A stretch of 64,000 nucleotides of DNA. Origin: an uncultured Nitrosomonas sp. (lineage in GTDB: Bacteria > Pseudomonadota > Gammaproteobacteria > Burkholderiales > Nitrosomonadaceae). The stretch covers positions 16,366 through 80,365 of the forward strand of contig NZ_CADEGP010000002.1 in assembly GCF_902826915.1 (NCBI RefSeq), given 5' to 3'. How positions within the stretch are numbered: the first letter of the stretch is position 1; the number at the start of each line of letters is the position of its first letter. The position numbers and the translations under genes are program-made. Below the pieces are notes generated by a model. That model searched no databases and was not told where the DNA came from. It saw only the letters and a program-made list of their open reading frames with translations. Positions 21,918 to 31,145 of this stretch are shown piece after piece.

Positions 21918-22299
21918 CAATCAATCCTTGTTTCATTAATGGAAAATTGCCAAAATCTGCTCACAAATAAGCAACTCACCACCTGTTTGATTTTTTCAAG
22001 CCTGACCGTATCGATCAGTGATCTTTCAGCATTCCGGCGTCGTTGATATACGCACAACCAACACACAGAATAGCAAATTCGTTATTCTACCAAAAACTAA
22101 CGATAATCGCTTTTCGCGTGTTAACAGCAACTGATTAAGCAGTGTGAGCAGAGTTGATCAGAGAACCTGACAAAATAGATTTAGTAACTGCCTTCCAATT
22201 TCCTTTTCTAGTCGTTTATTATGATAACAATACATTTTTACAAATCAAAATAATATTATATTAGATGTATATAACCATTTATTATTACTAGGCGGGTCC
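21918..22299. other. Divergent control region between the cysI operon and cysB
   Basis: About 380 bases separate the two divergent transcripts; the cysB side is very AT-rich. I see no convincing ORF or tRNA. An imperfect dyad GAATA-N10-TATTC lies at 22068-22087 (8 of 10 arm positions pair). CysB operators in enterics contain TTATTC-like half sites, so this is a possible CysB box, offered weakly. Promoter hexamers could not be assigned with confidence. Confidence 0.3.
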
Positions 22300-23283
22300 A
22301 TGAAACTTCAACAACTTCGCTATTTATGTGAAACCGCTCGCCAGGATATGAATTTGTCCAAAGCGGCCAAAAATCTGCACACCTCCCAACCAGCCATCAG
22401 CAAACAAATCCAGATGCTCGAACACGAACTCGGAGTCGATATTTTTTTGCGCAATGGCAAGCGCATTGTAAAAATCACCCCTCCCGGCCAATTGATAATT
22501 CAAACTGCCACTCGAATGCTACGCGACGCTGACAATCTGAAAAAAATTGCGCAGGAATTTACCAATGAAGCAAGCGGCACTCTCACTATCGCAACTACTC
22601 ATACTCAGGCTCGCTACGCGCTACCGATTGTAATCAAGCGTTTTACCGCGCGCTATCCAAAAGTTAAACTTATCCTGCGTCAAGGTAGTCCGATGCAGAT
22701 CTCAGCTTTAGTAACTTCCGGCGAAGCGGATGTCGCAATCGCTACAGAAGCCATTGAACAATTCCATGAACTCGTCATGCTGCCATGCTATGAATGGAAT
22801 CGATGTGTCATTGTACTACCCAAGCATCCACTCTTGAAAACAAAAAAACTTACGTTGGAAGCAATCAATCAATATCCCATTATTACTTATGACTTCGCTT
22901 TCACTGGGCGCTCAAAAATTAACCAGGCTTTTGCAAACCATGGACTGGAGCCTAACGTAGTATTGACAGCAATCGACTCAGACGTAATCAAAACTTACGT
23001 GGAATTGGGATTGGGCGTTGGCATACTAGCTAATATGGCTTTTGACGCCAAGCGTGACAAGAACCTAAGGTCTATTGATGCCAGCCACCTATTTGAATCC
23101 AGCACAACGCGTATCGGCATAAGTCGCCATAGTTATTTGCGCGGCTATATTTTCGATTTTATCGAAATGTTTGCACCGCATCTAAATCATGCAAGCATTA
23201 AAGCTACACTGAAAAACAACACGAGTGATGGCATAGAAAATTCTGCAACACCTATAACTACAAATTCACGCAATGCAAATTGA
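22300..23283 (+). CDS. cysB: LysR-type transcriptional regulator, CysB family
   Basis: Master activator of sulfur assimilation, responding to N-acetylserine/O-acetylserine and sulfide. Its 327 residues comprise an N-terminal winged helix-turn-helix beginning MKLQQLRYLCETARQDMNLS, a form close to enteric CysB/Cbl, and a substrate-binding effector domain (about 90-300) with TTHTQARY near 99. It is transcribed away from the cysI operon, the usual place for an autoregulated LysR gene. A weak ribosome site (ggcggg) precedes the ATG. Confidence 0.93.
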   Translation: MKLQQLRYLCETARQDMNLSKAAKNLHTSQPAISKQIQMLEHELGVDIFLRNGKRIVKITPPGQLIIQTATRMLRDADNLKKIAQEFTNEASGTLTIATTHTQARYALPIVIKRFTARYPKVKLILRQGSPMQISALVTSGEADVAIATEAIEQFHELVMLPCYEWNRCVIVLPKHPLLKTKKLTLEAINQYPIITYDFAFTGRSKINQAFANHGLEPNVVLTAIDSDVIKTYVELGLGVGILANMAFDAKRDKNLRSIDASHLFESSTTRIGISRHSYLRGYIFDFIEMFAPHLNHASIKATLKNNTSDGIENSATPITTNSRNAN

Positions 23284-23366
23284 TTCCTACTAAAATTAAA
23301 AGTACTATGAGAAAGGGATTGTTGTACGTTGAAACTAAGCACAGGATATTTTTATAAGGTCATAAA

Positions 23367-23936
23367 ATGAAAATAATTCTTAGTCTTTTATTGGCATCAC
23401 TCATACTAACCATTATTGCTATTGGATCAGGCGCTTACAATATAGCTGCCACAGAAAAACACTGGGGCATCACTGAGAAGATCATCGAATGGGTGCGCGA
23501 AAGTTCCATTGAGGCACGCGCCAAAAACTTGACAGTACCTTCACTGGAAGATACAGAACTACTTGCTCAAGGCGCCGTAGACTATGGCGCCATGTGCATA
23601 GATTGCCACTTGGCACCCGGTATCAAGCCGACAGAGCTCTCAATCGGTTTGTATCCTCAGCCACCCATATTCCATCAACGCGAACCTATCAACGATCCAG
23701 TCAAACAATTGGAGCTCGCCAGATCACATTTTTGGGTAATAAAGAACGGATTAAAAATGACCGCCATGCCAGCGTGGGGCTTAAGCCATGATGATCAGGC
23801 TATTTGGGGAATGGTGGCCTTTGTTCTAAAGTTAGGTCACATGACACCTGAACAACATCAAGATCTCATGAAAGCTGCGCAAGATCACGGCCATAATCAT
23901 GGCCATAGTCACGATCAAGATCACGGTGATCACTAA
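23367..23936 (+). CDS. Membrane-anchored monohaem c-type cytochrome with His-rich tail
   Basis: The 189-residue protein has an N-terminal TM anchor or uncleaved signal (about 3-25), a single CIDCH haem-binding motif near residue 78, a candidate axial Met in KMTAMPAWG near 131, and a C-terminal tail of about 20 residues rich in His, Asp and Gly. The fold matches small class I cytochromes of the cbb3-CcoP/CccA type. The His-rich tail could bind metal ions. It stands downstream of cysB on the same strand but looks unrelated to sulfur assimilation. Its redox partner is unknown. Confidence 0.85.
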   Translation: MKIILSLLLASLILTIIAIGSGAYNIAATEKHWGITEKIIEWVRESSIEARAKNLTVPSLEDTELLAQGAVDYGAMCIDCHLAPGIKPTELSIGLYPQPPIFHQREPINDPVKQLELARSHFWVIKNGLKMTAMPAWGLSHDDQAIWGMVAFVLKLGHMTPEQHQDLMKAAQDHGHNHGHSHDQDHGDH

Positions 23937-23974
23937 CAAACTCGCAGATTCATGCAGCGTTATGCACGCTGCTA

Positions 23975-24418
23975 TTGAAACCAACGACTTTGATCCGATC
24001 ATTGGTGGCTAAAAGCCTTACCGCCAGCTACCATAATACGCACTATCAGATTGGGACTAGTTCAGATGCAATTGTCCTACGTATCGGCCAGCATTCAAAA
24101 CCACTCACCAAACTTCTTGAAACACTTAAACAATCCTTCGCTGCCATAATCAGCGCATATAACCCATGTAGCCGACTCGTAAGCAATGAAACAAACTTAA
24201 TTGCACACGAATTACTCAGGAATTATTTGAATCACCATGCTTACGCGATGATTGAAAGCCTGAATGTAGATCCATCTGGCAAATGGCCGCCTGAGAAAAG
24301 CTTTTTTGTCCCTGGGCTGGATCTCAATACCGCCCGTTCAATCGGACAGCAATTTAATCAGAATGCGATTGTATGGATTGATAGTGAGGCAATTCCTCGC
24401 CTAATATTATTACGCTAG
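23975..24418 (+). CDS. DUF3293 family protein
   Basis: The roughly 147-residue soluble protein has the DUF3293 pattern: an N-terminal TASYHNTHYQI strand, a conserved AIISAYNPCSRLVSNETN block in the middle, and a C-terminal DPSGKWPPEKSFFVPGL motif. The start is uncertain: the frame opens with a TTG at 23975 with no ribosome site, and no ATG occurs before residue 79, so a TTG or nearby GTG must be used. A small hairpin (GCAGCG/CGCTGC, 23954-23972) just precedes it. The family's function is unknown. Confidence 0.75.
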   Translation: MKPTTLIRSLVAKSLTASYHNTHYQIGTSSDAIVLRIGQHSKPLTKLLETLKQSFAAIISAYNPCSRLVSNETNLIAHELLRNYLNHHAYAMIESLNVDPSGKWPPEKSFFVPGLDLNTARSIGQQFNQNAIVWIDSEAIPRLILLR

Positions 24419-24548
24419 AAAATCAGATTCTGTGTTTTTTGCAACAAAAAGACCGTACGCAGAATTTACTCAGCTAAAAATTCAATGTAGCTGGCAACAC
24501 AAACCCGATGCTATACTCAACGCTTTACAATACAGTTGGAAGATTATT

Positions 24549-25409
24549 ATGAAGCGAACACTTACCTTTCTAACTTTAGCTATCTTCAGCTTTGGCTTAC
24601 TTGCTTTTGATGCGGAAGCAAAACGCATGGGCGGTGGCAAAAGTTTCGGCAAACAACGTCAATCCGTTAATCAGCAACAAGCCGCACCCACTCCTCAACA
24701 AGCGCCTGCCGCAGCACCTGCAGCCGCTGCGGGTGGCAGTAAGTGGGGTGGCGCACTAGCCGGCTTGGCCGCCGGTGGTTTATTGGCTGCACTCTTTATG
24801 GGAGGCGCGTTTGAGAACATCAACATGATGGATATCGTAACCATCCTATTACTCGTAGGCGCTGTGTTTTTCATCATTCGTATGCTGCGCAAACCCAAGA
24901 CTGAACAATCGCCTTCCATGCAATACTCGGGCATGAATACCAATACACGCGACAACTTCAATACCCCGGCGTTCACGCCCCCTGCCGGAACCACAACTGC
25001 GGGCAGTCAAGCAGCTTATCGGCAGCCTAATATTCCCGCAGATTTTAAAGTGGAGCCCTTTTTACGCAATGCAAAAGCTTCGTTTATGCGCTTACAGGCC
25101 GCTCACGACCATGGTGATATCAATGAAATTCGTGACTACACAACGCCTGAGATGCTGGCGGAAATTAGCGCACAGGTCAATGAACGGGGCGACGCGCAAC
25201 AAAGAACGGAGGTCATGTTCATAGATGCCAATTTGTTAGAAGTTGAAACAACTGATGACATGGCCATCGCAAGCGTCCGCTTTACCGGTCAACTGAAAGA
25301 CTTACCTGATGGCGAACCGGAAGCATTTGATGAAATCTGGCATGTACAGAAAGACCTCAAGGACCCAGATGCGACATGGTTATTAGCCGGCATTCAGCAA
25401 GCCTCCTAA
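24549..25409 (+). CDS. Tim44-like domain membrane protein
   Basis: The 286-residue protein has an N-terminal signal peptide (cleavage near residue 22), a Gln/Pro/Ala-rich linker, a Gly/Ala-rich hydrophobic segment and a second TM helix (about 95-112). A C-terminal Tim44-like domain (about 160-285) opens with FLRNAKASFMRLQAAHD. Bacterial Tim44-like proteins of this layout are common in betaproteobacteria and of uncertain role. I chose the ATG at 24549 because it begins the signal peptide and has a ggaaga site; the frame extends upstream without signal-like sequence. Confidence 0.85.
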   Translation: MKRTLTFLTLAIFSFGLLAFDAEAKRMGGGKSFGKQRQSVNQQQAAPTPQQAPAAAPAAAAGGSKWGGALAGLAAGGLLAALFMGGAFENINMMDIVTILLLVGAVFFIIRMLRKPKTEQSPSMQYSGMNTNTRDNFNTPAFTPPAGTTTAGSQAAYRQPNIPADFKVEPFLRNAKASFMRLQAAHDHGDINEIRDYTTPEMLAEISAQVNERGDAQQRTEVMFIDANLLEVETTDDMAIASVRFTGQLKDLPDGEPEAFDEIWHVQKDLKDPDATWLLAGIQQAS

Positions 25410-25495
25410 TTTGTTGCATCCTATCCCGGCTGGCCTATCGTTGTTTGAATAGCGCTGGCCGAGGTTAACAAATATCCCAGCATAAACGTATTATC

Positions 25496-25996
25496 ATGTA
25501 CGCAAGATTGTCAAAAACTGTGATGGTATTGGCTTTTGCGCTGTACACATCGCTGGTAGCATTCAATAACCTCACCGATTACAACTCAAATTTCTCCATC
25601 ACTGCACATGTTCTGTTGATGGATACGACTTTTCCTGATAATCAGGGTCGCTGGCGGGCCATCGAATCTCCTTCTCTACATCATGCGGCGTATGGCCTGA
25701 TCATTGTTACTGAAATTCTGATTGCTGGACTATGTTGGCTGGGTGGCTTGCGCTTATGCCAGAACATCAGAAATCCATCATCTTTCAATCAAGCAAAAAG
25801 CTTGGCAATACTTGGCCTCACTCTCGGTTTCTTACTGTGGTTCACCGGATTTATGGCCATTGGTGGGGAGTGGTTTTTAATGTGGCAATCAGAAGTCGCC
25901 AATGGTCAGCAAGCTGCATTTCGTTTAGTGATGATTACTGTCATCACCCTCATCTACTTGATCCAGGTAGACGAAGATAAGCATAGTCATAGTTAA
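25496..25996 (+). CDS. DUF2165 family small integral membrane protein
   Basis: The 166-residue protein has four predicted TM helices, an SLVAFNNLTDYNSNF motif after TM1, an extramembrane HVLLMDTTFP segment, and a FMAIGGEWFLMWQS motif before the last helix, all typical of DUF2165. It ends in a short Asp/His-rich cytoplasmic tail. Function is unknown. No operon partner is clear; the gap to the Tim44-like gene is 86 bases, and the next gene downstream is convergent. Confidence 0.85.
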   Translation: MYARLSKTVMVLAFALYTSLVAFNNLTDYNSNFSITAHVLLMDTTFPDNQGRWRAIESPSLHHAAYGLIIVTEILIAGLCWLGGLRLCQNIRNPSSFNQAKSLAILGLTLGFLLWFTGFMAIGGEWFLMWQSEVANGQQAAFRLVMITVITLIYLIQVDEDKHSHS

Positions 25997-26095
25997 AGAT
26001 TGTTACAAACTGCCCATTTCTTCTCTGAAAAAGTAATGCAAATTCATATTCACATCAACACACGTGAGATCTTTTGCTAATTCTCCGCATGAAAA

Positions 26096-26503
26096 TCAAG
26101 ACAACAGCGCATCAATTCCAGCCTGAGCTATCCGTGCATCCTGGAAAGATCTCACGCCACTGACTCCGATTGCACCGACAAATTGATCATTAACAACAAT
26201 CGGCAGTCCGCCTTCAATCGGCAAGGTGCCGGGCAAATTCAGGTAACGCAATTGCCCCTCCGAAATATTTTCTTCCCATATCTTGGTCGGACGGCGAAAG
26301 GCAATTGCAGCACGCGCTTTTTCAATCGCCACATCGATACTGCCATACTGCACATGATCCAAACGTTGCAAATAAAGCAAATGACCACCATCATCGACAA
26401 TAGCAATGACAACTGGCCATTCATTCCGTATCGCTTCCAATTCTGCACCTATCGCTATTTTCTTGGCATCGTCCAGCGTGAGAATTACTTTATCAGCAGT
26501 CAT
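26096..26503 (-). CDS. GlcG/HbpS-like haem-degrading-family protein (DUF336)
   Basis: The 135-residue single-domain protein has the GlcG/HbpS pattern: LTLDDAKKIAIGAELEA at the start, VVIAIVDDGGHLLYLQRLD near 31, a KARAAIAFRRPT block and the LPIEGGLPIVVNDQFVGAIGVSG core. Members bind haem, cobalamin-like cofactors or act in glycolate loci; the actual ligand here is unknown. It is the third gene of a cysK-serine acetyltransferase-glcG-like run, 27 bases after the acetyltransferase, which suggests cotranscription. Confidence 0.88.
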   Translation of the reverse strand: MTADKVILTLDDAKKIAIGAELEAIRNEWPVVIAIVDDGGHLLYLQRLDHVQYGSIDVAIEKARAAIAFRRPTKIWEENISEGQLRYLNLPGTLPIEGGLPIVVNDQFVGAIGVSGVRSFQDARIAQAGIDALLS

Positions 26504-26530
26504 GTGATCCCTAAAGGTGTCAACAATTGA

Positions 26531-27481
26531 TCAAATCCCGGCACCACCCTCAAACACCTCTTGACGCATCTGTGCCTGAGAAATATTACTGCCTGGCGGC
26601 ACGCTTCGCGTCAGCCATACATTACCGCCGATCGTCGATCCTCGTCCTATGGTAATGCGCCCCAGAATCGTTGCCCCAGCATAGATCACCACGTCATCTT
26701 CCACAATGGGATGACGCAAATTACCTTTCACCAGCGTACCATTCTCGTCCACCGGGAAACGTTTGGCGCCCAGCGTAACCGCCTGGTATAAGCGTACATT
26801 CTGTCCAATGATTGCAGTTTCTCCAATCACCACACCGGTACCATGATCGATAAAGAAACTGCCACCGATCTGCGCGCCTGGATGAATTTCTATACCGGTC
26901 ACAGAATGCGCAATCTCAGAAATCATACGCGCAATCAGAGGCACCCCTAATCCGTGCAAAACATGCGCTAGCCGGTAATGCGTAATCGCCATAATACCCG
27001 GATAACAAACCAATACCTCGTCCACATTCCGTGCCGCCGGATCGCCCTCATACGCTGCCTTAATATCCGTTTCCAGCAAACACCGGACTTTCGGCAAATA
27101 TTTTGCAAATGCCTGCGTAATTGCTACCGATTGCGCACGATCTTCATCGCCAAGAACTTCCAAACCAGAGTTATAGTGCAACTCATGCTGAATTTGCACC
27201 ATCAACTCACGCAATGTCATATTCAGCGTATGTCCGACATAATGATCGATGCCTTCATCAGCCAATTCAGATGAACCTAATCGATTAGGAAACATAGCCG
27301 CACTCAAACCCTCCGCAACACTGGCCAGAATCCTACGCGACGGCAACCTAGGCGGGCGATCATGCCGGTTACGGCTCTCTAATGAGGCCATGCGTAATGC
27401 ACACAATTCAGCAACGATACTATCTATATCCAGATGTGTGCTGCGCAATAAAAGATCGCGCGTTCTCTTAGTAGTATTCAC
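26531..27481 (-). CDS. Serine O-acetyltransferase (EpsC/CysE type)
   Basis: Makes O-acetylserine from serine and acetyl-CoA, the first committed step of cysteine synthesis. The 316-residue protein has an N-terminal helical domain and a C-terminal left-handed beta-helix of hexapeptide repeats with GIEIHPGAQIGGSFFIDHGTGVVIGE, including the catalytic His and Asp. It is of the longer type (EpsC/SrpH-like) found in many environmental bacteria. The GTG start shares one base with the cysK stop codon (TAGTG), so the two enzymes that form the cysteine synthase complex are translationally coupled. Confidence 0.93.
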   Translation of the reverse strand: MNTTKRTRDLLLRSTHLDIDSIVAELCALRMASLESRNRHDRPPRLPSRRILASVAEGLSAAMFPNRLGSSELADEGIDHYVGHTLNMTLRELMVQIQHELHYNSGLEVLGDEDRAQSVAITQAFAKYLPKVRCLLETDIKAAYEGDPAARNVDEVLVCYPGIMAITHYRLAHVLHGLGVPLIARMISEIAHSVTGIEIHPGAQIGGSFFIDHGTGVVIGETAIIGQNVRLYQAVTLGAKRFPVDENGTLVKGNLRHPIVEDDVVIYAGATILGRITIGRGSTIGGNVWLTRSVPPGSNISQAQMRQEVFEGGAGI

Positions 27482-28458
27482 TATGCTGTCAAACCTTGTT
27501 CATTAAACATACCTTCGAACAATATACTGCTTAAGTAACGCTCAGCAGAATCAGGCAATATCACTACAATAGTTTTCCCCGCATTCTGCGGAAGCTTAGC
27601 ATGACGTACTGCCGCCGCCACAGCCGCGCCGCAGGAAATACCAGCTAAAATACCCTCCTCGCGCGCTAAGCGCCGTGCAAATAGTATCGCCTCTTCATTG
27701 GTAACTTGCTCGATTTCATCCACCAGTGAAAGATCCAGATTATCAGGCACAAAACCGGCACCAATACCTTGAATTTTATGTGGCCCGGGCGCCAATGAAA
27801 CTCCAGCACACTTTTGTGACAATACTGGACTCGCAGTAGGCTCAACCGCCACCGAAGTAATGGCTTTACCCCTGGTTTGTTTGATATAGCGAGAAACGCC
27901 AGTAATCGTGCCGCCTGTACCCACGCCTGCTACAAAAATATCAACAGTACCATCCGTATCGTTCCATATTTCCGGTCCGGTAGTTTTTTCATGAATTTCC
28001 GGGTTAGCTGGGTTCTTGAACTGTTGCAGCAAAACATAGCGCCCCGGATCAGAAGCAACAATTTCTTCCGCCTTCGCCAAAGCTCCATTCATACCGCGCA
28101 CGCCTTCGGTTAATTCCAGCTTGGCGCCCAATGCAACCAACAACTTACGCCGTTCCACGCTCATCGTTTCCGGCATCGTCAAAGTCAACGGAATTCCTCG
28201 CGCGGCTGCCACGAAAGCCAGCGCAATTCCCGTATTGCCGCTGGTAGCTTCAATAATTTCTTTCCCAGGCCCCAATAATCCTCTACGTTCGGCATCGTCA
28301 ATCATCGCCACACCAATGCGACACTTAACCGAATACGCCGGATTACGCCCTTCAATTTTTCCCAACACGATTGCCGACGCACCATCAACAACCCGATTAA
28401 GCCGCACTAACGGAGTTTGTCCAATGGATAATGAGTTGTCTTTAAACCAATTTGCCAT
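27481..28458 (-). CDS. cysK: Cysteine synthase A (O-acetylserine sulfhydrylase)
   Basis: PLP-dependent beta-replacement enzyme making cysteine from O-acetylserine and sulfide. In its 325 residues, the PLP lysine lies in NPAYSVKCR near 46; the substrate-binding loop TSGNTGIAL is near 70 and the phosphate-binding GTGGTITG near 180. The usual family motif at the lysine is NPxxSVKDR; here Asp is replaced by Cys, a variation seen in CysK proteins. It overlaps the serine acetyltransferase gene by one base. A second paralogue, CysM-like, is encoded at 36789-37694. Confidence 0.93.
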   Translation of the reverse strand: MANWFKDNSLSIGQTPLVRLNRVVDGASAIVLGKIEGRNPAYSVKCRIGVAMIDDAERRGLLGPGKEIIEATSGNTGIALAFVAAARGIPLTLTMPETMSVERRKLLVALGAKLELTEGVRGMNGALAKAEEIVASDPGRYVLLQQFKNPANPEIHEKTTGPEIWNDTDGTVDIFVAGVGTGGTITGVSRYIKQTRGKAITSVAVEPTASPVLSQKCAGVSLAPGPHKIQGIGAGFVPDNLDLSLVDEIEQVTNEEAILFARRLAREEGILAGISCGAAVAAAVRHAKLPQNAGKTIVVILPDSAERYLSSILFEGMFNEQGLTA

Positions 28459-28843
28459 GATTGCCCTTTATGAATTTGATACAGATCTCAGATCAAACTC
28501 ACACTATTAACTTATTAAATCACACACTAAACCAATCGTTAACACACAGAACCTGATCGACTCTAAATAATGTACAACTCTGCAGTTTCGAATCTAGCGC
28601 AACATTTGAACCAAAGTATTCACTATAGCGCATTCATTCCGAAGCCGAAAGTACACAACTTGTGGCAGACTATTGAGCATAATATTCGTAAACTTATCGA
28701 AGGTTAAGTTTGTACTGTATGGGATACAAAAAACAGAAGAAAAAAGAAGTGACTTAGCTGATAACAACGGAGAAAAAGCCATCGGATCGATCCCTTGTGA
28801 TAGCTCTAAAAAGATTAGCCATTAAAAACCTTGCCCATAAGAA
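28459..28843. other. Intergenic stretch between cysK and the tRNA gene
   Basis: About 385 bases hold the upstream region of cysK and the 3' flank of the tRNA. I found no credible terminator hairpin or strong promoter. A 45-codon plus-strand frame (28570-28707) has no ribosome site and no recognisable motif; a 62-codon minus-strand frame overlaps it. Neither is supported. Confidence 0.4.
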
Positions 28844-28919
28844 TGGTGGCGAATCAGGGATTTGAACCCCGGACCAACGGATTATGATTCCGCTGCTCTA
28901 ACCACTGAGCTAATTCGCC
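28844..28919 (-). tRNA. tRNA with CAT anticodon (Met elongator or Ile2)
   Basis: The minus strand folds into a complete cloverleaf of 76 bases including an encoded CCA. A 7-bp acceptor stem (GGCGAAT/ATTCGCC), D arm with AGTGGTTAGA, a 5-bp anticodon stem around loop ATCATAA (anticodon CAT) and a T arm with TTCAAAT are all intact. The body (TTAGCTCAGTGGTTAGAGCA and TTGGTC variable region) is reminiscent of tRNA-Ile2, whose C34 is changed to lysidine, but elongator tRNA-Met cannot be excluded by eye. It is not an initiator tRNA: the first acceptor pair is G-C. Confidence 0.93.
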
Positions 28920-28943
28920 ATGCGCTTAAAGCACAAGGGTCGC

Positions 28944-28972
28944 ATTTTGCCTTTGAGGGGATGGCTTGTCAA
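28944..28972 (-). promoter_or_regulatory. Promoter of the tRNA gene
   Basis: On the minus strand a perfect TTGACA (28967-28972) is followed after 17 bases by CAAAAT (28944-28949). Transcription would start near 28937, about 18 bases before the mature 5' end, a normal leader for RNase P processing. Confidence 0.7.
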
Positions 28973-29166
28973 GATCAAGAATGTGACATGACAAGGGTTT
29001 CTGCGTATTCTCAGGGTGTTGTGTAATGTTTACCGATACTTTAGAGATGAATCAGTAGCTTTGATTTATCGATTGAAAATGCACAACTGTCAGTTGATCT
29101 GGACAACCCAAAATTAGCTTTCAACGATGGTTAACTTTGTGTTACCTGTCCATACCAAAGCAGCTG

Positions 29167-29172
29167 TATAAT
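29167..29172 (+). promoter_or_regulatory. TATAAT directly before the UbiH-family start codon
   Basis: A consensus -10 hexamer ends 7 bases before the ATG at 29180. If used, transcription would begin at or within one or two bases of the start codon. The -35 region is poor (TTACCT at 29142-29147 with a 19-base spacer), so this is tentative. Confidence 0.35.
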
Positions 29173-29179
29173 CAATTCT

Positions 29180-30349
29180 ATGAAATTCGATATCATAGTC
29201 ATCGGTGGCGGACTCGTGGGTGCAAGCTTGGTAGCTGCTCTTAAAGATAGTGGTCTAAAAATAGCGTTGATAGAACCACATGAATCCGTGCCGGTACCTC
29301 AAGATGAGAGCTGGGATAGCCGGGTGTATGCGATTAGCCCGGGCAGTGCTGCTTTCCTGCAAAAATTGGGGGCGTGGCAGCTGATAGAAACTGGGCGGGT
29401 AGCACCAGTTTATGAGATGGCGGTATTTGGCGATGATAATACTGCACATATTAATTTCAATGCGTACGAGATTGGTTTACCCGAATTGGCATTTATTGCT
29501 GAAAACCGCCAGTTGCAAACAGCTGTCTGGCAAACACTCAGTTCTTCAAAAGAAAATTTACAAATATTCCGCCCAGCAAAATGTACCGCAATCACTTGGT
29601 ATGACACGCATGTCGATGTGCAGCTGTCAGATGGCACCCGACTTGAAACTGCACTAATAATAGGTGCAGATGGCGTAAATTCTTGGGTGCGTAAACAGGC
29701 TGAGATTGAGGTATCGCGGCATGCTTACCATCAAATTGGCGTAGTAGCCAATTTCAGCACGGAACTATCGCATCGTCAGATTGCCCATCAATGGTTCAGG
29801 CGGGATGGTGTACTGGCGCTACTCCCGCTACCGGGAAAGCGCGTATCCATGGTTTGGTCTGCCACTGAAGATCACGCGGCTTTTTTACGCAACTTGCCTG
29901 CGGAGAAACTCTGTCAGCAAGTAGAAGAAGCTTCTTCACATACGCTGGGCACAATGCAGCTGATTTCGCCGCCAGTAGGTTTTCCATTGAATTATGTACA
30001 TGTAAAAAAATTGGTTAAGCCTCGCTTGGTACTAATCGGTGATGCTGCACATGGCATTCATCCGCTGGCGGGTCAGGGTGTCAATCTTGGATTGCGCGAC
30101 ACACAGGAACTTGCGGCTATATTGAACACGCAAAACGCGCTAACAGATTGTGGCAATTATATATTATTGCGGCGTTACGAGCTGGCACGCAAGGAGGATA
30201 TTCTGGCTCTGGAATGGGTCACGGATGGCTTGCAGAAATTATTCAACAATCCCAATCCGACATTAGCCCGCATACGCAATTTAGGGCTTGAAATAACCAA
30301 TCACTTGCCATTGATTAAAAATCGATTGATACGGCACGCTTTGAATTAA
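29180..30349 (+). CDS. UbiH/UbiF/COQ6-family FAD-dependent hydroxylase
   Basis: Flavoprotein mono-oxygenase of ubiquinone biosynthesis, adding a ring hydroxyl. The 389-residue protein has the N-terminal FAD motif IVIGGGLVGASL near 5-16, the second motif GADGVNSWVRKQA near 160, and the ribityl-binding GDAAHGIHPLAGQGVNLGLRD near 288. Which ring position it hydroxylates (UbiH, UbiF, UbiI or UbiM) cannot be decided from the sequence alone. There is no ribosome site, and a TATAAT lies only 7 bases before the ATG, so the transcript may be leaderless. It is followed 24 bases later by dsbC. Confidence 0.92.
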   Translation: MKFDIIVIGGGLVGASLVAALKDSGLKIALIEPHESVPVPQDESWDSRVYAISPGSAAFLQKLGAWQLIETGRVAPVYEMAVFGDDNTAHINFNAYEIGLPELAFIAENRQLQTAVWQTLSSSKENLQIFRPAKCTAITWYDTHVDVQLSDGTRLETALIIGADGVNSWVRKQAEIEVSRHAYHQIGVVANFSTELSHRQIAHQWFRRDGVLALLPLPGKRVSMVWSATEDHAAFLRNLPAEKLCQQVEEASSHTLGTMQLISPPVGFPLNYVHVKKLVKPRLVLIGDAAHGIHPLAGQGVNLGLRDTQELAAILNTQNALTDCGNYILLRRYELARKEDILALEWVTDGLQKLFNNPNPTLARIRNLGLEITNHLPLIKNRLIRHALN

Positions 30350-30373
30350 ATTTCTTTTTAAACTGGAGTTGAC

Positions 30374-31096
30374 ATGGCTACACACTTAAAGCATTTCATT
30401 TTCATCCTATCATTAAGTTTTTTTTCCGGAACGCTCTGGGCCAATGAAGAAGCTGTTAAGGAGGCTGTTCAACCCCATTTTGAAGGTCAGAAAATTGACA
30501 GCATAAAGAAAACACCTTTTTCAGGTCTATACGAAATCGTTATAGGCGACGAACTCTTTTATTCCGATGATAAAGCAAATTATCTTTTTTTCGGTCATAT
30601 TATCGATACCAAAACTCGGGCTAGCATGACCAATGAGCGCATCCAAGAAATCAAGGCTGCGCGGCGTGTATCATTCGATTCACTGCCTCTGCAACATGCC
30701 ATCAAAGCAGTCAAAGGCGATGGCAAACGCAAAGTAGCGGTTTATACGGATCCCAATTGCCCTTACTGCAAACAACTGGAAAAAGAATTAATCAACATCA
30801 CCAATGTCACGGTTTATAACCTGCTTTACCCGGTGCTTAACGGCTCAATGGAGTTATCAAAAAAAATCTGGTGCGCTGAAAATCAAATCAAGGCATGGGA
30901 AGATTTTATGCTAAGAGGAACTGCACCAGCGGAAAAAGACTGCGAAACGCCGCTGGAAACTTTGGTAAAGTCAGGCCGTGAGAATAAAGTTTCCGGCACG
31001 CCGACGCTAATTTTTGCTGATGGCTCGGTTGTTGGAGGAATGATTCCTGCCGCAGCCATTGAGGAAAAACTGGAGAGCGCAAGCAAGGACAAATAA
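30374..31096 (+). CDS. dsbC: Thiol:disulfide interchange protein DsbC
   Basis: Periplasmic disulfide isomerase. The 240-residue precursor has a signal peptide cleaved near residue 23 (LWA-NEE), an N-terminal dimerisation domain (about 24-90), a linker helix, and a thioredoxin-like domain with the active-site CPYC near residue 129 and the cis-proline in SGTPTLIFADG near 214. A second Cys pair (WCAE and DCET) matches the structural disulfide of E. coli DsbC. It ends at a strong bidirectional terminator shared with the convergent mltA. Confidence 0.95.
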   Translation: MATHLKHFIFILSLSFFSGTLWANEEAVKEAVQPHFEGQKIDSIKKTPFSGLYEIVIGDELFYSDDKANYLFFGHIIDTKTRASMTNERIQEIKAARRVSFDSLPLQHAIKAVKGDGKRKVAVYTDPNCPYCKQLEKELINITNVTVYNLLYPVLNGSMELSKKIWCAENQIKAWEDFMLRGTAPAEKDCETPLETLVKSGRENKVSGTPTLIFADGSVVGGMIPAAAIEEKLESASKDK

Positions 31097-31111
31097 AACC
31101 TAAAGAAACTT

Positions 31112-31145
31112 AAAAAGCTTGCTGATAAATTGCAGCAAGCTTTTT
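31112..31145. terminator. Bidirectional rho-independent terminator, dsbC/mltA
   Basis: A perfect 13-bp inverted repeat (AAAAAGCTTGCTG / CAGCAAGCTTTTT) with an 8-base loop lies between convergent genes. The arms end in A- and T-runs, so it can work both ways, and its right edge overlaps the mltA stop codon. Confidence 0.9.

Noticed and set aside
27481..28458. Cys in place of Asp after the PLP lysine of CysK as a sign of inactivation
   Set aside because: The lysine, SGNTG loop and phosphate-binding glycines are intact and this position varies among CysK proteins.
28570..28707. 45-codon plus-strand frame upstream of the tRNA
   Set aside because: No ribosome site, no promoter and no recognisable motif; length is within chance expectation.
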